From assembly GCF_010093815.1 (NCBI RefSeq), contig NW_022985552.1, forward strand, positions 1,225,943 to 1,289,942: 64,000 bases of DNA. The letters are read 5' to 3'. The stretch comes from Pseudovirgaria hyperparasitica (Eukaryota > Ascomycota > Dothideomycetes > Acrospermales > Acrospermaceae). The notes under the pieces are model-generated. The model saw only the letters and a list, made by a program, of their open reading frames with translations. It made no database searches and was not told where the DNA came from. Below are positions 23,717 through 34,234 of this stretch, in pieces (position 1 is the stretch's first letter; every line of letters starts with the position of its first letter). The position numbers and the translations under genes were made by a program.

Positions 23717-26700
23717 AAGGTGAAGTGGATGAAGGTTGCGGCATGGTTAGGAGGAGAAGTAATGTCAAGTTCTGGTTGCAACGTCAGGATTTACGATGAG
23801 CGGAGAAGTATGAAGGGACGGGAGCGTACGAGAAACGCAGCCTGTCCGCTTGAAGTCAGCCGACAACGGTTGATGGCACTTTGACGACGCGATCGTGGAT
23901 AGCCTAGGTATAAACAAATTTACATTGTTGTCTCTGTGGTATCAGATAAGGTGCTGCTACGTCGGTCTTGCCTATGCATCTACTCTCGAGCCGTAACACG
24001 CTGCTACGACGGATACAACTGCATGGCGCTATCTGACCGGCGTGATAGTCGGTCAATTTCATATCTCGCATGGCCCACCAAACACATTCATATCAGCAAG
24101 AGCAGACTTCAAGCCACTTTGTACGCCTCGTGACCTGTACCTGCCGCCTCCCTACGAAAAGAGAGAGCGTTGAGATATAAGAAGCGACCTCGCTTGGTTT
24201 GTCTTCACATCTATTGCGATGTAGCCCGAAACATGGACTGGTGCGTGGGTATTCTTTACGGTTCGCGGGGTGGGGCTTGTGTAGTGTAGAGCGAGCTTGG
24301 TATAGGATGCTTAGAAGAGTAAATACGAGCTTTGGTGGTATGCATTAGGGTATGTTCCGCTAGGTGTGGTATGTCAGAGTAAGAATACAGGAATTAGCCG
24401 ATCTATATCATTGATATGTGTTGAGCTATGAAGAAATTATGTACGATGGCCTAAATAGCGTACATCGGTTGATTTGACGGGTGAGGCCATACTCTCCTGT
24501 TAGGATTTATTTGAGCGTAAAGCCCGTCAGTCCATATTGAAATCATGAGGTTCGCGTGATTTTGAGCTCTAAGGGTGAGTTTTTCCGAATTGTGCAATCG
24601 TGGGAATGCTTGGATATCCACTGACTGGACTTATTTCTGCTCTCTCGGATCGGATACCGTGCAGTCTCAAGAATACATACGAAGACCTAGTATACCACTG
24701 CTCGATACATGTCCAACAGTAAAATAATATCTCCCGTGTTATCTCACCAAAGTAAATCACTCAATTCAACGTGTATCCACAGACCTTCTCCTATCCCCCA
24801 CATACAATATCCTTCCCATCATTTCCGCTTCTACTGAGAAAACCATAACCATAGCCAACGTCTCAATCAATCGTCTTGTCAAGAAAGCGATTGACAAAAA
24901 CAAGATCTAGGCAGATGCATATGAATACTCATTGCTCAAAAGGATGATGAGTGAGAGGCTGAGAGTGGTAGTCTACTATATCTTCACTTGGCCGTATAAC
25001 GCATACCATTACTATGATAGACGCCGGTGCACGTATTATAACGGTTGGTATTACTACATTAACCAAAGGGATAGTGGGGAGTTTTAGGGGGAATTTGGAG
25101 GCGGGGGTCCACAAAGTATATGGATGTAGGATCAAAGATGATTAGTGATTGCCAGGCTATTCAACGCAGTCAGATACAGATGAGCTTTTTTTTAGGTAGC
25201 AACAACACTAGAAGAGATAGCGTTGTAGTGTTGAATGCGTCTTTGCGTTCCTTCACAGCCAGATAGCCATTACAGTTTTCTTACGAGCGGATTGGCAGTT
25301 GTGCTACGTCCCGCACAGGTAACCATCTCAAAAATTGGCCCTAATCAATATAGTGTGTTGATGTAGGAAGATCATCTAGTACGGCTTGAAGAGCGGCTAG
25401 AAGTCACACGAACAGAAGCACGAGAGACTGAGTTACTTGCAGGCTCTTCATGAATAGAGGAGAACGCTTCGATATAAGCGGTCATAGTGGTCGGTGAGGC
25501 TTTTGATAGAAGCCATCAAGCCTCTTTTCGCCACACAAAATGATAAACTTTCAGGATATCCACGGTATATGATTGAAGTCAATACTCAGTCTGGAAACCA
25601 CGACAACAACCCAGTAACAGGCAGGTACTGTTCAAGGTAAGCACCGGGTTGCAATAATTAGATATAGAGTAATGAAGAACTAACAAATATGTAAGCTTGA
25701 GTTAAGTTCGACCCTAGTATGGTGCCATCCATATAATTATTCTTGCTTGTTCAGGCGGTTGGAGAAATGGAGGTAGATGCATTGCGAATCGTCGTTGGAG
25801 ATTTAAGAAGTCGGAGTTAAGCTCCGTCTCCGCGGGCGAGGTCGGAACGGGCGTTGAGCCAGCGACACGTCCGCCGTTCGCTGAGTCAAGTTGAAAACAT
25901 CAGGGCTTACGAGAGCAGAATCGCGCAGCGACTCAATGCATAATATATCTTAGTGGGATATTGCAATTAGCAGATCTGCATATCATATCACACTGGAATG
26001 AAGTGACCCCAAGCCTACAGAGTCACCGCTTCGGTTGCGGATTCATGGGAGACTGTCAGGACCATTGTGGATCTATCAGTCTTTCATATAAGTCGCGCTG
26101 AAGCCTGAAGAGGTATAGATCTACCAATCATGTTTGCTCAGTTCTCGCGCACGGTCACTGGTGGTAGGTATACGATCAGTAGCTGATTAGGCCTCGGCGT
26201 TAAGCTGCGATTTATCGATACACTTTGTTTGACACCTTACAATTGCTTACTATAATAAGTGATGCTAGCATGCACGCTTTGGCTCTGCCCGCTCGCAGAT
26301 ATGTTGACGAGGTTAAAGTGTGGCTGATCCTTTATATGCATAATTATGCATGCCAAACGTAGACTTGCTTGCCTCTACGACAGTGGCTGTGCCGAGGCTT
26401 CATGTTCCAACGAGCCCATGATCAAGCATGAGGTGCGAATGCAGAGATGCATTATAAGCTTGCTCACATGGTGATCTACATGGGCATAGGCTAGTTCTGT
26501 GTTATTCCTGGCATGGCGCTGGAATTGGGTCAAGCTGAAACGGGGGCCGTAACCAGCTGAGGGACAGCAACAGTCCGTCTATCTTCAGTAGCATCCATGA
26601 TTCATCATCATCATCTCGCACTAGAATCCCTACGGCCTTCTTTCCAGCTCAGCGACTACATGGGGCCTTGGCCAAGGTAGCTCATGATTCGTTAGACCCA

Positions 26701-26838
26701 TCGTTTATCTAGCTCTCATAATATCATATCCATCGTACGCTTTCAGCCTCGCCCAATCCTTCATCTCTCGCTTGTCAATGTGGCTTGACCGTGGCCGTAA
26801 GCTTCACCTCATACCTTGAGATCGCCTTCAACTCTGGA
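23717..26838. other. 3.1-kb stretch without recognisable genes
   Basis: Both strands contain only short open frames (at most about 70 codons) without recognisable domains. No tRNA, inverted repeat or transposon protein was seen. The last ~260 bp before 26839 are probably the promoter and leader of the Zn2Cys6 gene. Confidence 0.4.
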
Positions 26839-28368
26839 ATGGCCGGCATAACTACCAAAACGCGTGGATGCGCTACGTGCAGAGGGAGAAGAATAAAGGT
26901 TAGCCGTCTGTAGTTGACTCGCTCGGGGTTCCGCACTTCTAATGCCGCTTTCAGTGTGACTTACAGAAGCCTTCGTGCAACAACTGTGTTCGCAGCGGCC
27001 GAACATGTCAAGGCTACGAAAGGCACGATGTCTTTGTCAATCGCACCGCTGCCGGCATGCAAAAGCGTCGACGATTGGAAGAAGTCAAGGATCAGCGCCT
27101 CGAAGAGATCAAGAATGCTCTGGTTTCCGGCGCTTTCAGTCAGGCTATGGTCGCTCCAGCTCCCAGTCCCGACGACCACGTGCACTGGTTCTATAGACAT
27201 TTCGTCATATCCCGGACCGACCCTCGTTTAACTCAATTCATGAGTCCAGTCATGCAGATCACAACACCTGGTCCTCTACTCACGTCTTCGCTGCGCGCCC
27301 TCTCCATCATGAAGTTCGGAAGAGCCATCCATGACATCGCTGCCGAACAGCAGGGTCAGAAGCTCTATGGCCGTTCTCTAGGCAAGCTACGCTTGGCCTT
27401 GACCGATGCCACAGCCAGTAAAAGTGATGAGACCCTAGCTTGTGCTGTTGTACTTGGCCTATTCGAGCTCCTAAATGTCCACCCGAAGTACCAAAGTGGG
27501 GGATGGTTCAAGCATATGGTAGGCTTGGGGAGACTCATAGAGCATCGCGGCCCAAAGCAAAGTCAGAGTCCTGTGTGTCTCGCTATTTTCGAGGTTTGCC
27601 GGAACGTACTAGTGGGTAAACCTTCATCAAATGCTGTAACGAGACAAATACTGACACACTTTCTAGATGACACGCTGTCTCCTAGATCGCAACAGTTCGG
27701 TTTTTGCCCGTCCAGAATGGTTATCAGTGCCATGGCAAGGAAGAACAAAAACACGAGACGAAAAGATATGCGACTTCGCCTTCCGCGCTGCTTATTTAAT
27801 TGACCAAAGTGATCAAGTTCTACCTGGCCCCGAGATCCTTGACGTGGATCTCGACAATCTAATTCGGGACTTTACTACTCTCTTCCAAGATGTCCAAAAC
27901 ATGCACCACGATTGCCCTTGTTCGAACTTTGAGCAGCCACATGGTCCAAAGCAACTCGGGGGACCCGTCGAACCACCAATGAACACCTGGAGCCGTGCCC
28001 AATGCTCCTTAGCTATGGGCGTTCAACTAGCTTGCTGCATCATGACTGACACGCCGTATCAGATGCTGTTGGAAAGAGGCGATTTCGAGGTCCTTTATGA
28101 GTCTGCTACAGTCATAATGCGTGATCGCCAGATGCGTAACGGCCTAGGTAGCTCTATTACGCGGCTATGCAAATCTTGCATGCAGAATAAGCCAAGCCCA
28201 GGGCCACTTCTACGCATAATGTGGGCATTGAAGCTCGCTTCAGCTCAGCTATCATCCTGTCCGCTGGAGCGCCAGTCGATAGAATGCGAAGCTGTGTTGC
28301 GAAAGGTCATTTACGACTTCCCATCATCGACTGCCAGGCTACAAGACCAAAATCCATCTCAGGGATGA
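26839..28368 (+). CDS. Zn2Cys6 fungal-type transcription factor
   Basis: Three exons, 26839-26898, 26955-27611 and 27667-28368, encode 472 residues. The zinc cluster is complete: Cys11-x2-Cys14-x6-Cys21-x6-Cys28-x2-Cys31-x6-Cys38, reading CATCRGRRIK, then CDLQKPSC, then NNCVRSGRTC. The first intron lies directly before Cys21, a common place in this family. A short basic linker (MQKRRRLEEVKDQRLEE) follows. The rest is helical and resembles the Fungal_trans_2 class, as in short regulators beside metabolic genes. The second intron uses donor GTGGGT at 27612, with phase 0 on both sides. It is convergent with the tyrosinase gene, the two stops being one base apart, so it may regulate that gene or share antisense control with it. 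The specific target is not known from the sequence. Confidence 0.85.
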
Positions 28369-28369
28369 T

Positions 28370-30391
28370 TCAGAACATTGCACGAATTAAAGCTCTCTGA
28401 CCGGTGTGTGGCAAACGTCCTGTCGCGTTGGATGACTGCACAAGCTTCTCATGATGCTTATTGACGATAAAGCCTATCTTGCCCTCAAAGTTTGAGTTCC
28501 TCGTAGTATCTCGTCGTTGACTCCTATCCTTGTTGTGCACCTCTCTCAAATGGATGCGATAGGTGAAGGTGGTCTTCCTCGCATCTTCTATGGTCCAACC
28601 ATGGAGTGGCACGAACGTCCGCACAGTCAAATGCGTCAAACAATTTGCACATCCGCGCACGTTCCATCGGCTGAGTACAGGAGTAAGATCTAAAAGCTTG
28701 CCATGAGCCCATGTGGAGATCATAAAAGAACCCGCGATACCTGCGCGGCTAACATCAGGGACTTTTAGTACAGGTGTTGGCTGATTCACTGCTGGATTTT
28801 GATTCTCTTGAGCTGCTGATTTGAATGCCGAGCTTATGGGTGGTTCCTCATAGGTGTAACCGAGTTTGATGATGTTCACCATATCCTGATACAATGGTAA
28901 GCAGCGCACGATGTCAATCGGTGTCTTTAGCATATGACTTACTTCCCCTGTGACAGATACTTCGTGGGGCCAATTAGAGGGAGGCCATTCAGAAGGAGGC
29001 CAGCTGTGTGGTGGCCATGTACGGATGGGCCATTCGTACGGAATCGGCGGAGGCAACCCTGTACTTATATTCCATGTTGATGGAGCTAACACTCCTTCAA
29101 CCTCCTGTAAGGGACGCTCTACACTCGCCATCACGTCACGATGCTGCATATGTTCAGGTATGTCACCCTGACAAGGGGCATACTTCCAGGCCTTGAAAGG
29201 TTGCAGGGGAAATTTCATATTCAGCCATGCATTATCTGGTGTCCCAGCCGTGGGCCCTTGCTCATCATTAGACGTAGTTCCGGCGTAGCCATCGATGATA
29301 TCGAGAAAATCGAGTCGATCGTGGCGTTTTTGCCATTGCCAGAAGAGTAAATCGATAAATGAGTGATGGAAGAAGAAAATAGGATCAAACGATGCAGTGT
29401 TATTTTCGCCCATGTCGCCGTTGGCGCCCGCAATGGCATTTACATTTCGCTTTCCCAAAAACTCGAATCCTCCAATGGCAAGATGAATTCCATTATGAGG
29501 GTCTTCAAGTGAGACGGCGATTGTGGTCTCGCTTCCGTCGAAGGTCCTTTGCGTACTTGACTTGGAGGTGTCGAAATGATCCTCGTTCCATTTACTCGAG
29601 GAGGTTGTGTTCGAGAACACCGTATAGTTTGGCGCCTCAAGACATCTCTCGAACTTGAGGCGAACTCCCGTATATACATTCTCGTCAACCCAATTTCTTA
29701 CTGACCCACCCAGCCAGTTGACCACGTTCTCGTTCAACGCGCGATTCGTAGACTCTTCGCCTCTAGCCCTCATCCTAGAGTTGTGCTCCGTAGTCGCTGC
29801 CCTATCTCTTTCTCCCACCAGCCCGGAGAAAGGATATCGTACGGTCTCGTATCCCTCATCCTTGTCATAGCTATGACCAGGCTTCGTTTGTATATTGTTA
29901 CGAATACGAGCCTGGAATTTGTAAGAGAACAATGGATTATGGATCTCGGTGCCGTCTAGTGGGAATTTGCGCATCAGAAACACGCCGGGAAGGCCGTTCT
30001 TCTCGGTCACTTCGTCGACTTCATTCCAGTACGGCAATGTGACTTGTTCGCAGCCCTCGATCGATCGGAGCGCATTTTCAAGCTCAAGGAGATAGGCTCG
30101 ATGCCAGACAGGAAACAAAACGTTTCCATGGTTGCAGTAACCACCCCAGTATCGCGCGTCACTCCGTCCAGCTCCACGAAATGGCTCCCCATGATAACTT
30201 GTGATGCGGAAATACGACCTCGGATGGTTTGGCGGAAGCTCTTGAATCCCTTTGAACGCGCGTATGAGATCCTCCAGAGGTTTCTTCAAATCTGCAGCCC
30301 CTTCTAAAGATGGTTCCTCTACGCCACGTCTCCAATCTGCCTCGAGCTTCCGGATGTCTCTCCGCACTCGGAGCGGCTGAATTCGAGTCAT
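28370..30391 (-). CDS. Tyrosinase (type-3 copper polyphenol oxidase)
   Basis: Tyrosinases oxidise monophenols and diphenols to quinones, often for melanin or small-molecule synthesis. From the in-frame ATG at 30391 the protein has 673 residues. CuA ligands are His67, His88 and His97 (YHGEP, CNHGN, VWHRAY). Cys86 sits two residues before His88, the spacing that forms the Cys-His thioether in Neurospora tyrosinase. CuB ligands are His299, His303 and His343 (DPHNGIH, then DPIFFFHH with Asp347). A Trp-Pro-rich linker (WPPHSWPPSEWPP) precedes the C-terminal shielding domain, which has a CxxC (GCANC) like the copper-loading motif of Aspergillus MelB. No signal peptide is seen, so it is probably cytosolic. 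The open frame extends ten codons further 5' to a TAG that could be a splice acceptor, so an upstream exon may be missing from this model. Confidence 0.9.
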   Translation of the reverse strand: MTRIQPLRVRRDIRKLEADWRRGVEEPSLEGAADLKKPLEDLIRAFKGIQELPPNHPRSYFRITSYHGEPFRGAGRSDARYWGGYCNHGNVLFPVWHRAYLLELENALRSIEGCEQVTLPYWNEVDEVTEKNGLPGVFLMRKFPLDGTEIHNPLFSYKFQARIRNNIQTKPGHSYDKDEGYETVRYPFSGLVGERDRAATTEHNSRMRARGEESTNRALNENVVNWLGGSVRNWVDENVYTGVRLKFERCLEAPNYTVFSNTTSSSKWNEDHFDTSKSSTQRTFDGSETTIAVSLEDPHNGIHLAIGGFEFLGKRNVNAIAGANGDMGENNTASFDPIFFFHHSFIDLLFWQWQKRHDRLDFLDIIDGYAGTTSNDEQGPTAGTPDNAWLNMKFPLQPFKAWKYAPCQGDIPEHMQHRDVMASVERPLQEVEGVLAPSTWNISTGLPPPIPYEWPIRTWPPHSWPPSEWPPSNWPHEVSVTGEVSHMLKTPIDIVRCLPLYQDMVNIIKLGYTYEEPPISSAFKSAAQENQNPAVNQPTPVLKVPDVSRAGIAGSFMISTWAHGKLLDLTPVLSRWNVRGCANCLTHLTVRTFVPLHGWTIEDARKTTFTYRIHLREVHNKDRSQRRDTTRNSNFEGKIGFIVNKHHEKLVQSSNATGRLPHTGQRALIRAMF

Positions 30392-31932
30392 CAGGAATCG
30401 TTCGTATTCATTGTAATGCAACTAGACAATGATCCTGCTTTTTACACCCCTTGCGACAAGACTCGTCGTCAAATCACTCGTCATCATAGCTCATGCTTTG
30501 GCCTTGAAAGACTTCGCGCTGTGGCTTCACCAAGTCAGAGCTGAAGTCTTTGAGGTCCTCAACGATCGACCTATGAAATATTCTCCGATGTGTATTAGCG
30601 AGCCGCCCCATGCATTGGTACTTTAGCCTCTTTGACGTTCACTAGCAAGAACATACATAACCCTTTTCTGGGATCGCTCGCAACAACAACCTGAGGCTGA
30701 ACCCTCGATTGGTCGCAAAGCACAAACAACTTCGGATTGCTTGGCGATCCCTAAGATTGGATCTCTCTGCAACTGACAAATCGATTCGCACACCGACTTT
30801 AGGACGACGCTAATAGTTCTACGCATGCATGAGAACAACCGACTTTTCCTAGATTGGTCTCGTGCATTCTCTTTGTACTATTTCACAACCTAGTCGGACA
30901 TTCGTAATTCCGAGAAGTGAAAAAAGGATCGAGAATCAAGCAGCTACTTTCAAGGTTTCAGTCTCTGCATACAGTCTTGGTTCATGAGGCTGTAACGACG
31001 TCATACAGGGGGCCAGATTGGTTGATGGCGTCGTCATATAAGATTTGCTATCTTTCAGATTGCAACTGCCTGTGCATCGTTCATCAACGACTATACATCC
31101 TATACAGTTTACGCGCCTTCCCTTTCGGTCCAACATATTCTTGGTCACCCCCCTGTTTGTTGTATTATCATGAACAACGCGAACGACACCAATGCATCCA
31201 TACTATAGCTCTCGGGCCAGTCAGGATATAAATGCTTCGCATCCAATGAGCAGGCTAAGCATAGCTATCACAAATAGAGACACCCATAGATATGTCAAAA
31301 CCAAACTTAGTCTTTGCTATAGGAATGACCAATTAGAAATATATCAAGATCGAGAGATGCAAAGGATAGAGGGATGCGATTGTTACCCTGCTGAGTTCCA
31401 ATACGAGGACGGACTGGTAAAATAATAACGTTATGCACTTTTTACAGTGTAAGTCAAGTCTATAACGCCAGGTTTGAAAAGGACAGAAAAACACTTTGTA
31501 TTCAGATAGTCTCAAGAATTCTGTACTACCTGTCCTGAGATTCTGTTCTATATGGCCTCTTTGAATAGCTTCATGTGTTTACCTACCATACTAATTCGCT
31601 GAGTATCGTAGTCAAGAGCCACGACAAGTATGTATTTCCTAGGCACCTGGCAGTAATGTCTCAGCATCGAACTGAAGATGTTGCTTATTTGTGCTATATA
31701 CTCATCCCAGACTGTAAGCTCGACTGGGATATAATTTGAACGTCGGATGTTTATCGAATGTAAGTACTGATGCAGGATTGGCCTTAAGCCGAGTGCTAGA
31801 GAGACAATGACCTCTATGATAATGTACATGTTCATTCGGGGAGGTAAACTGCGCACGAGATCTGAATAGCAGTATCTCGGATGCACGTTATGTACAAAGA
31901 AGCAAGGTAGTTTACATGGGGTGGAGTTGTTC
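30392..31932. other. Intergenic: tyrosinase 5' region and COX15 3' flank
   Basis: About 1.5 kb without a supportable gene. The tyrosinase frame is open from 30391 back to 30421, and an exon further 5' could not be recognised. Other open frames here (for example 31548-31943 minus, 30917-31231 plus) have no family features. Confidence 0.4.
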
Positions 31933-33556
31933 TTATGGAACATAGTCCTTGTTAAAAAATCTATTCTTCATAAGAGTCGATCGGAGGTCACGGTTAGGGC
32001 GAAGAAGGGTCTGGATATTGTGTGCCTCTCTCAAATTCTTGATGGTATGCGCCGGTAATCTCGTCCTGCTTGATAAGACGATAGCTCCGGTGAGTAGAGC
32101 CAGACTGCCAGCCTGGTGCAGCGACGCGAGCCACGTAGGAACAAGATAGATGAGTGTGCTGATGCCAAGCGTAGCTTGAAGTGTTACAAGATAGGCCATG
32201 CCAAGTATAGCTCTATGACAGCCTTTGGGAATGACATGGCGGTTATTGGCGAATCGTGAGAACGCAAAGAGGGCCATGACGGCGGTGAAGGTCGTCGTTG
32301 CCAACATGCGGTGTTCCAGTTGTACCAGAGAGGGGTTCTCAAGCATATTTCGCCACCAGAGATCAGAGTTGTCGGGTCTGTGACTGTAGAAAGGATCGAA
32401 GAGCTCCTTCTTCGGCGGTGTAAAGCCTTGGCCCATGTGCGGAAATTCGTTGTAGATTAGCCCAGCATCAAGACCGGCCACAAGACCACCCGACATCGCA
32501 GTCGTGAATATAAGACCAATAAGTGCCACACTCAAGTTCTGAAACAGTCGTAGTCGTGGGCGTACACTGTGCTTCCCGAGCACCGCCAGGCGCTTCGATC
32601 TTTCAATGAGGAGCATATAGAACCAGCGCCTTTCCCTAAGAATATCGAGACCAGAGGCGACCATCGAAGCGTATACCAAGAACGCAGTACCAAGATGTGC
32701 GGTCAAGCGGTATTGACTGACACGAGGATGGCTCCCTGATGCAAAGAGATCGTCCTTGAGACCACTCTTGACCATCCACCATCCAAGGAATCCTTGGAAG
32801 CCAATCAGACCAGATATACCGACCAAACGGACCGCCATTCGAGCGGACACCATGCCTCTTGCTATAAAGTATGCCGTAGGAACTATAAAAGTGACTCCGA
32901 TCACTCGACCCCACAGTCTGTGGCCCCATTCCATCCAGTATATTTGTTTGAACTCGTCGAGGGTCATTCGGGGATTGAGTAGCTGGAACTCAGGCGAATC
33001 TCGATATTTGGAGAACTCAGACCCCCAAGCCTCAGCTGACATGGGCGGTAGGGATCCTGCTACGGGCCGCCATTCTGTAATACTGAGCCTAGGAAGATTT
33101 TAGACTATGACCTTGAAGGGACACTGTATGGACATACCCGGACTCGGTAAGACGAGTGAGCCCTCCAAAAACCACTATGCCGAAGACACTTGCTGCGCTT
33201 CCAAGCAGCCAGTATGCCACAATCTTATCGCTGACGGTAGGAAAATGTTTCTTGCTGCGGGATTGTCCATCATCGCGGAAATTCGGTTTTGCTTTGTGCG
33301 CTTGTGTGCTGACGTTCCGTACTATTCGATTGGGCGTCGGGATTACTCGCGACTTCCCTTGCAAAGCATTGACAGTTATAAGTTGAGGCCGGCGCCCAGA
33401 CAGGCTCTTCGCAAGATGCGCGGTTGATCGCTGGTTGATACGTCCAAGCACGGGATTGAAGGCTGCATTTACCCTTGCCAGACACCTGCTGCATTCGTTG
33501 AAGCTTCGCGGAGTAGCAGATCGCAGGTGCGGAAAGGTGGTGAAAGTCGATGCCAT
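31933..33556 (-). CDS. COX15: Heme A synthase COX15
   Basis: Cox15 is the inner-mitochondrial-membrane enzyme that oxidises heme O to heme A for cytochrome c oxidase. Two exons, 33556-33138 and 33088-31933, give 524 residues (yeast 486). The start is the ATG at 33556 (MASTFTTFPHLRSAT), which opens a basic, Ser-rich transit peptide. Family blocks are present: FGGLTRLTESGLSITEW across the junction, EFKQIYWMEWGHRLWGR with a heme-ligand His, GFQGFLGWWMVKSGL, the YRLTAHLG segment, LVQLEHRMLATTT with a conserved His, and TWLASLHQAGSL with the last His. About eight membrane helices are expected. The 51-nt intron splits GLTRLTESG and LSITEW in phase 2. The gene is divergent from the BTB gene. Nothing essential appears missing. 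Confidence 0.95.
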
Positions 33557-34234
33557 TGACGATGCTGCCCGCCGCAACAGCGTGTGTTGTATAGAATCTT
33601 GAACAGAGGGACGTTGGAGCACCAAAGTCAAGGATGAGCTAATCGATATTCGACTGACCCAGATTGGCGACTGGCGATTGGCTTAGCAATAATACATAGT
33701 GACACTGTGGGAGCGATATCAAGGGTCTGTGTGTGACTACGTCTGCATCTGTGCGTGACTGCGTCTACGTAACCCACAACCCATCCATCATCCATCAGAA
33801 AGGGAAAGGAGAGGGCACGCGGGCGACCGTTACACTAGACTATGGCGCCCCTTGCCTACCTCACCTGCCTAGTTCCCTATATGCAGCCCATCTTACCCTT
33901 ACCTTACTTAGTAGCCCCGCTCGCAGCTGATACTCCGTCATGCCTACACTATCCATGATTGTGCCTCGTGCTTTATCGTGCAAAACACCCCGTTGGTCTG
34001 GCACCTCTCTTGGACCTTGATTCTTCTCTCCAATCCCTCTTCCAATGTACATCTGTGGCTCCTATATCGACTGCCACTAGAGTGTGCTTATAGTTTCGCG
34101 TTCTGTATCGTCGTTTCTGCCAACGAGTCCTCCATATCCTATCCGTCCGACCTTACCCTGTGTTTTGTATCGCTACCATAGCCACATGACACACTCGTCA
34201 TTCTCCTCGCTTCGCACGATAACACCCGACAACG
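33557..34234. promoter_or_regulatory. Divergent promoter between COX15 and the BTB gene
   Basis: This 678-bp region lies between two divergent start codons. The right half is rich in C and T on the plus strand, resembling a fungal leader. No gene was found. Confidence 0.5.

Noticed and set aside
31548-31943. 131-codon minus-strand frame downstream of COX15
   Set aside because: No ATG-started gene context, no domain, and it lies in the COX15 3' flank.
33557-33631. 25-codon N-terminal extension of COX15
   Set aside because: It begins with TTG; the ATG at 33556 opens a normal mitochondrial transit peptide.
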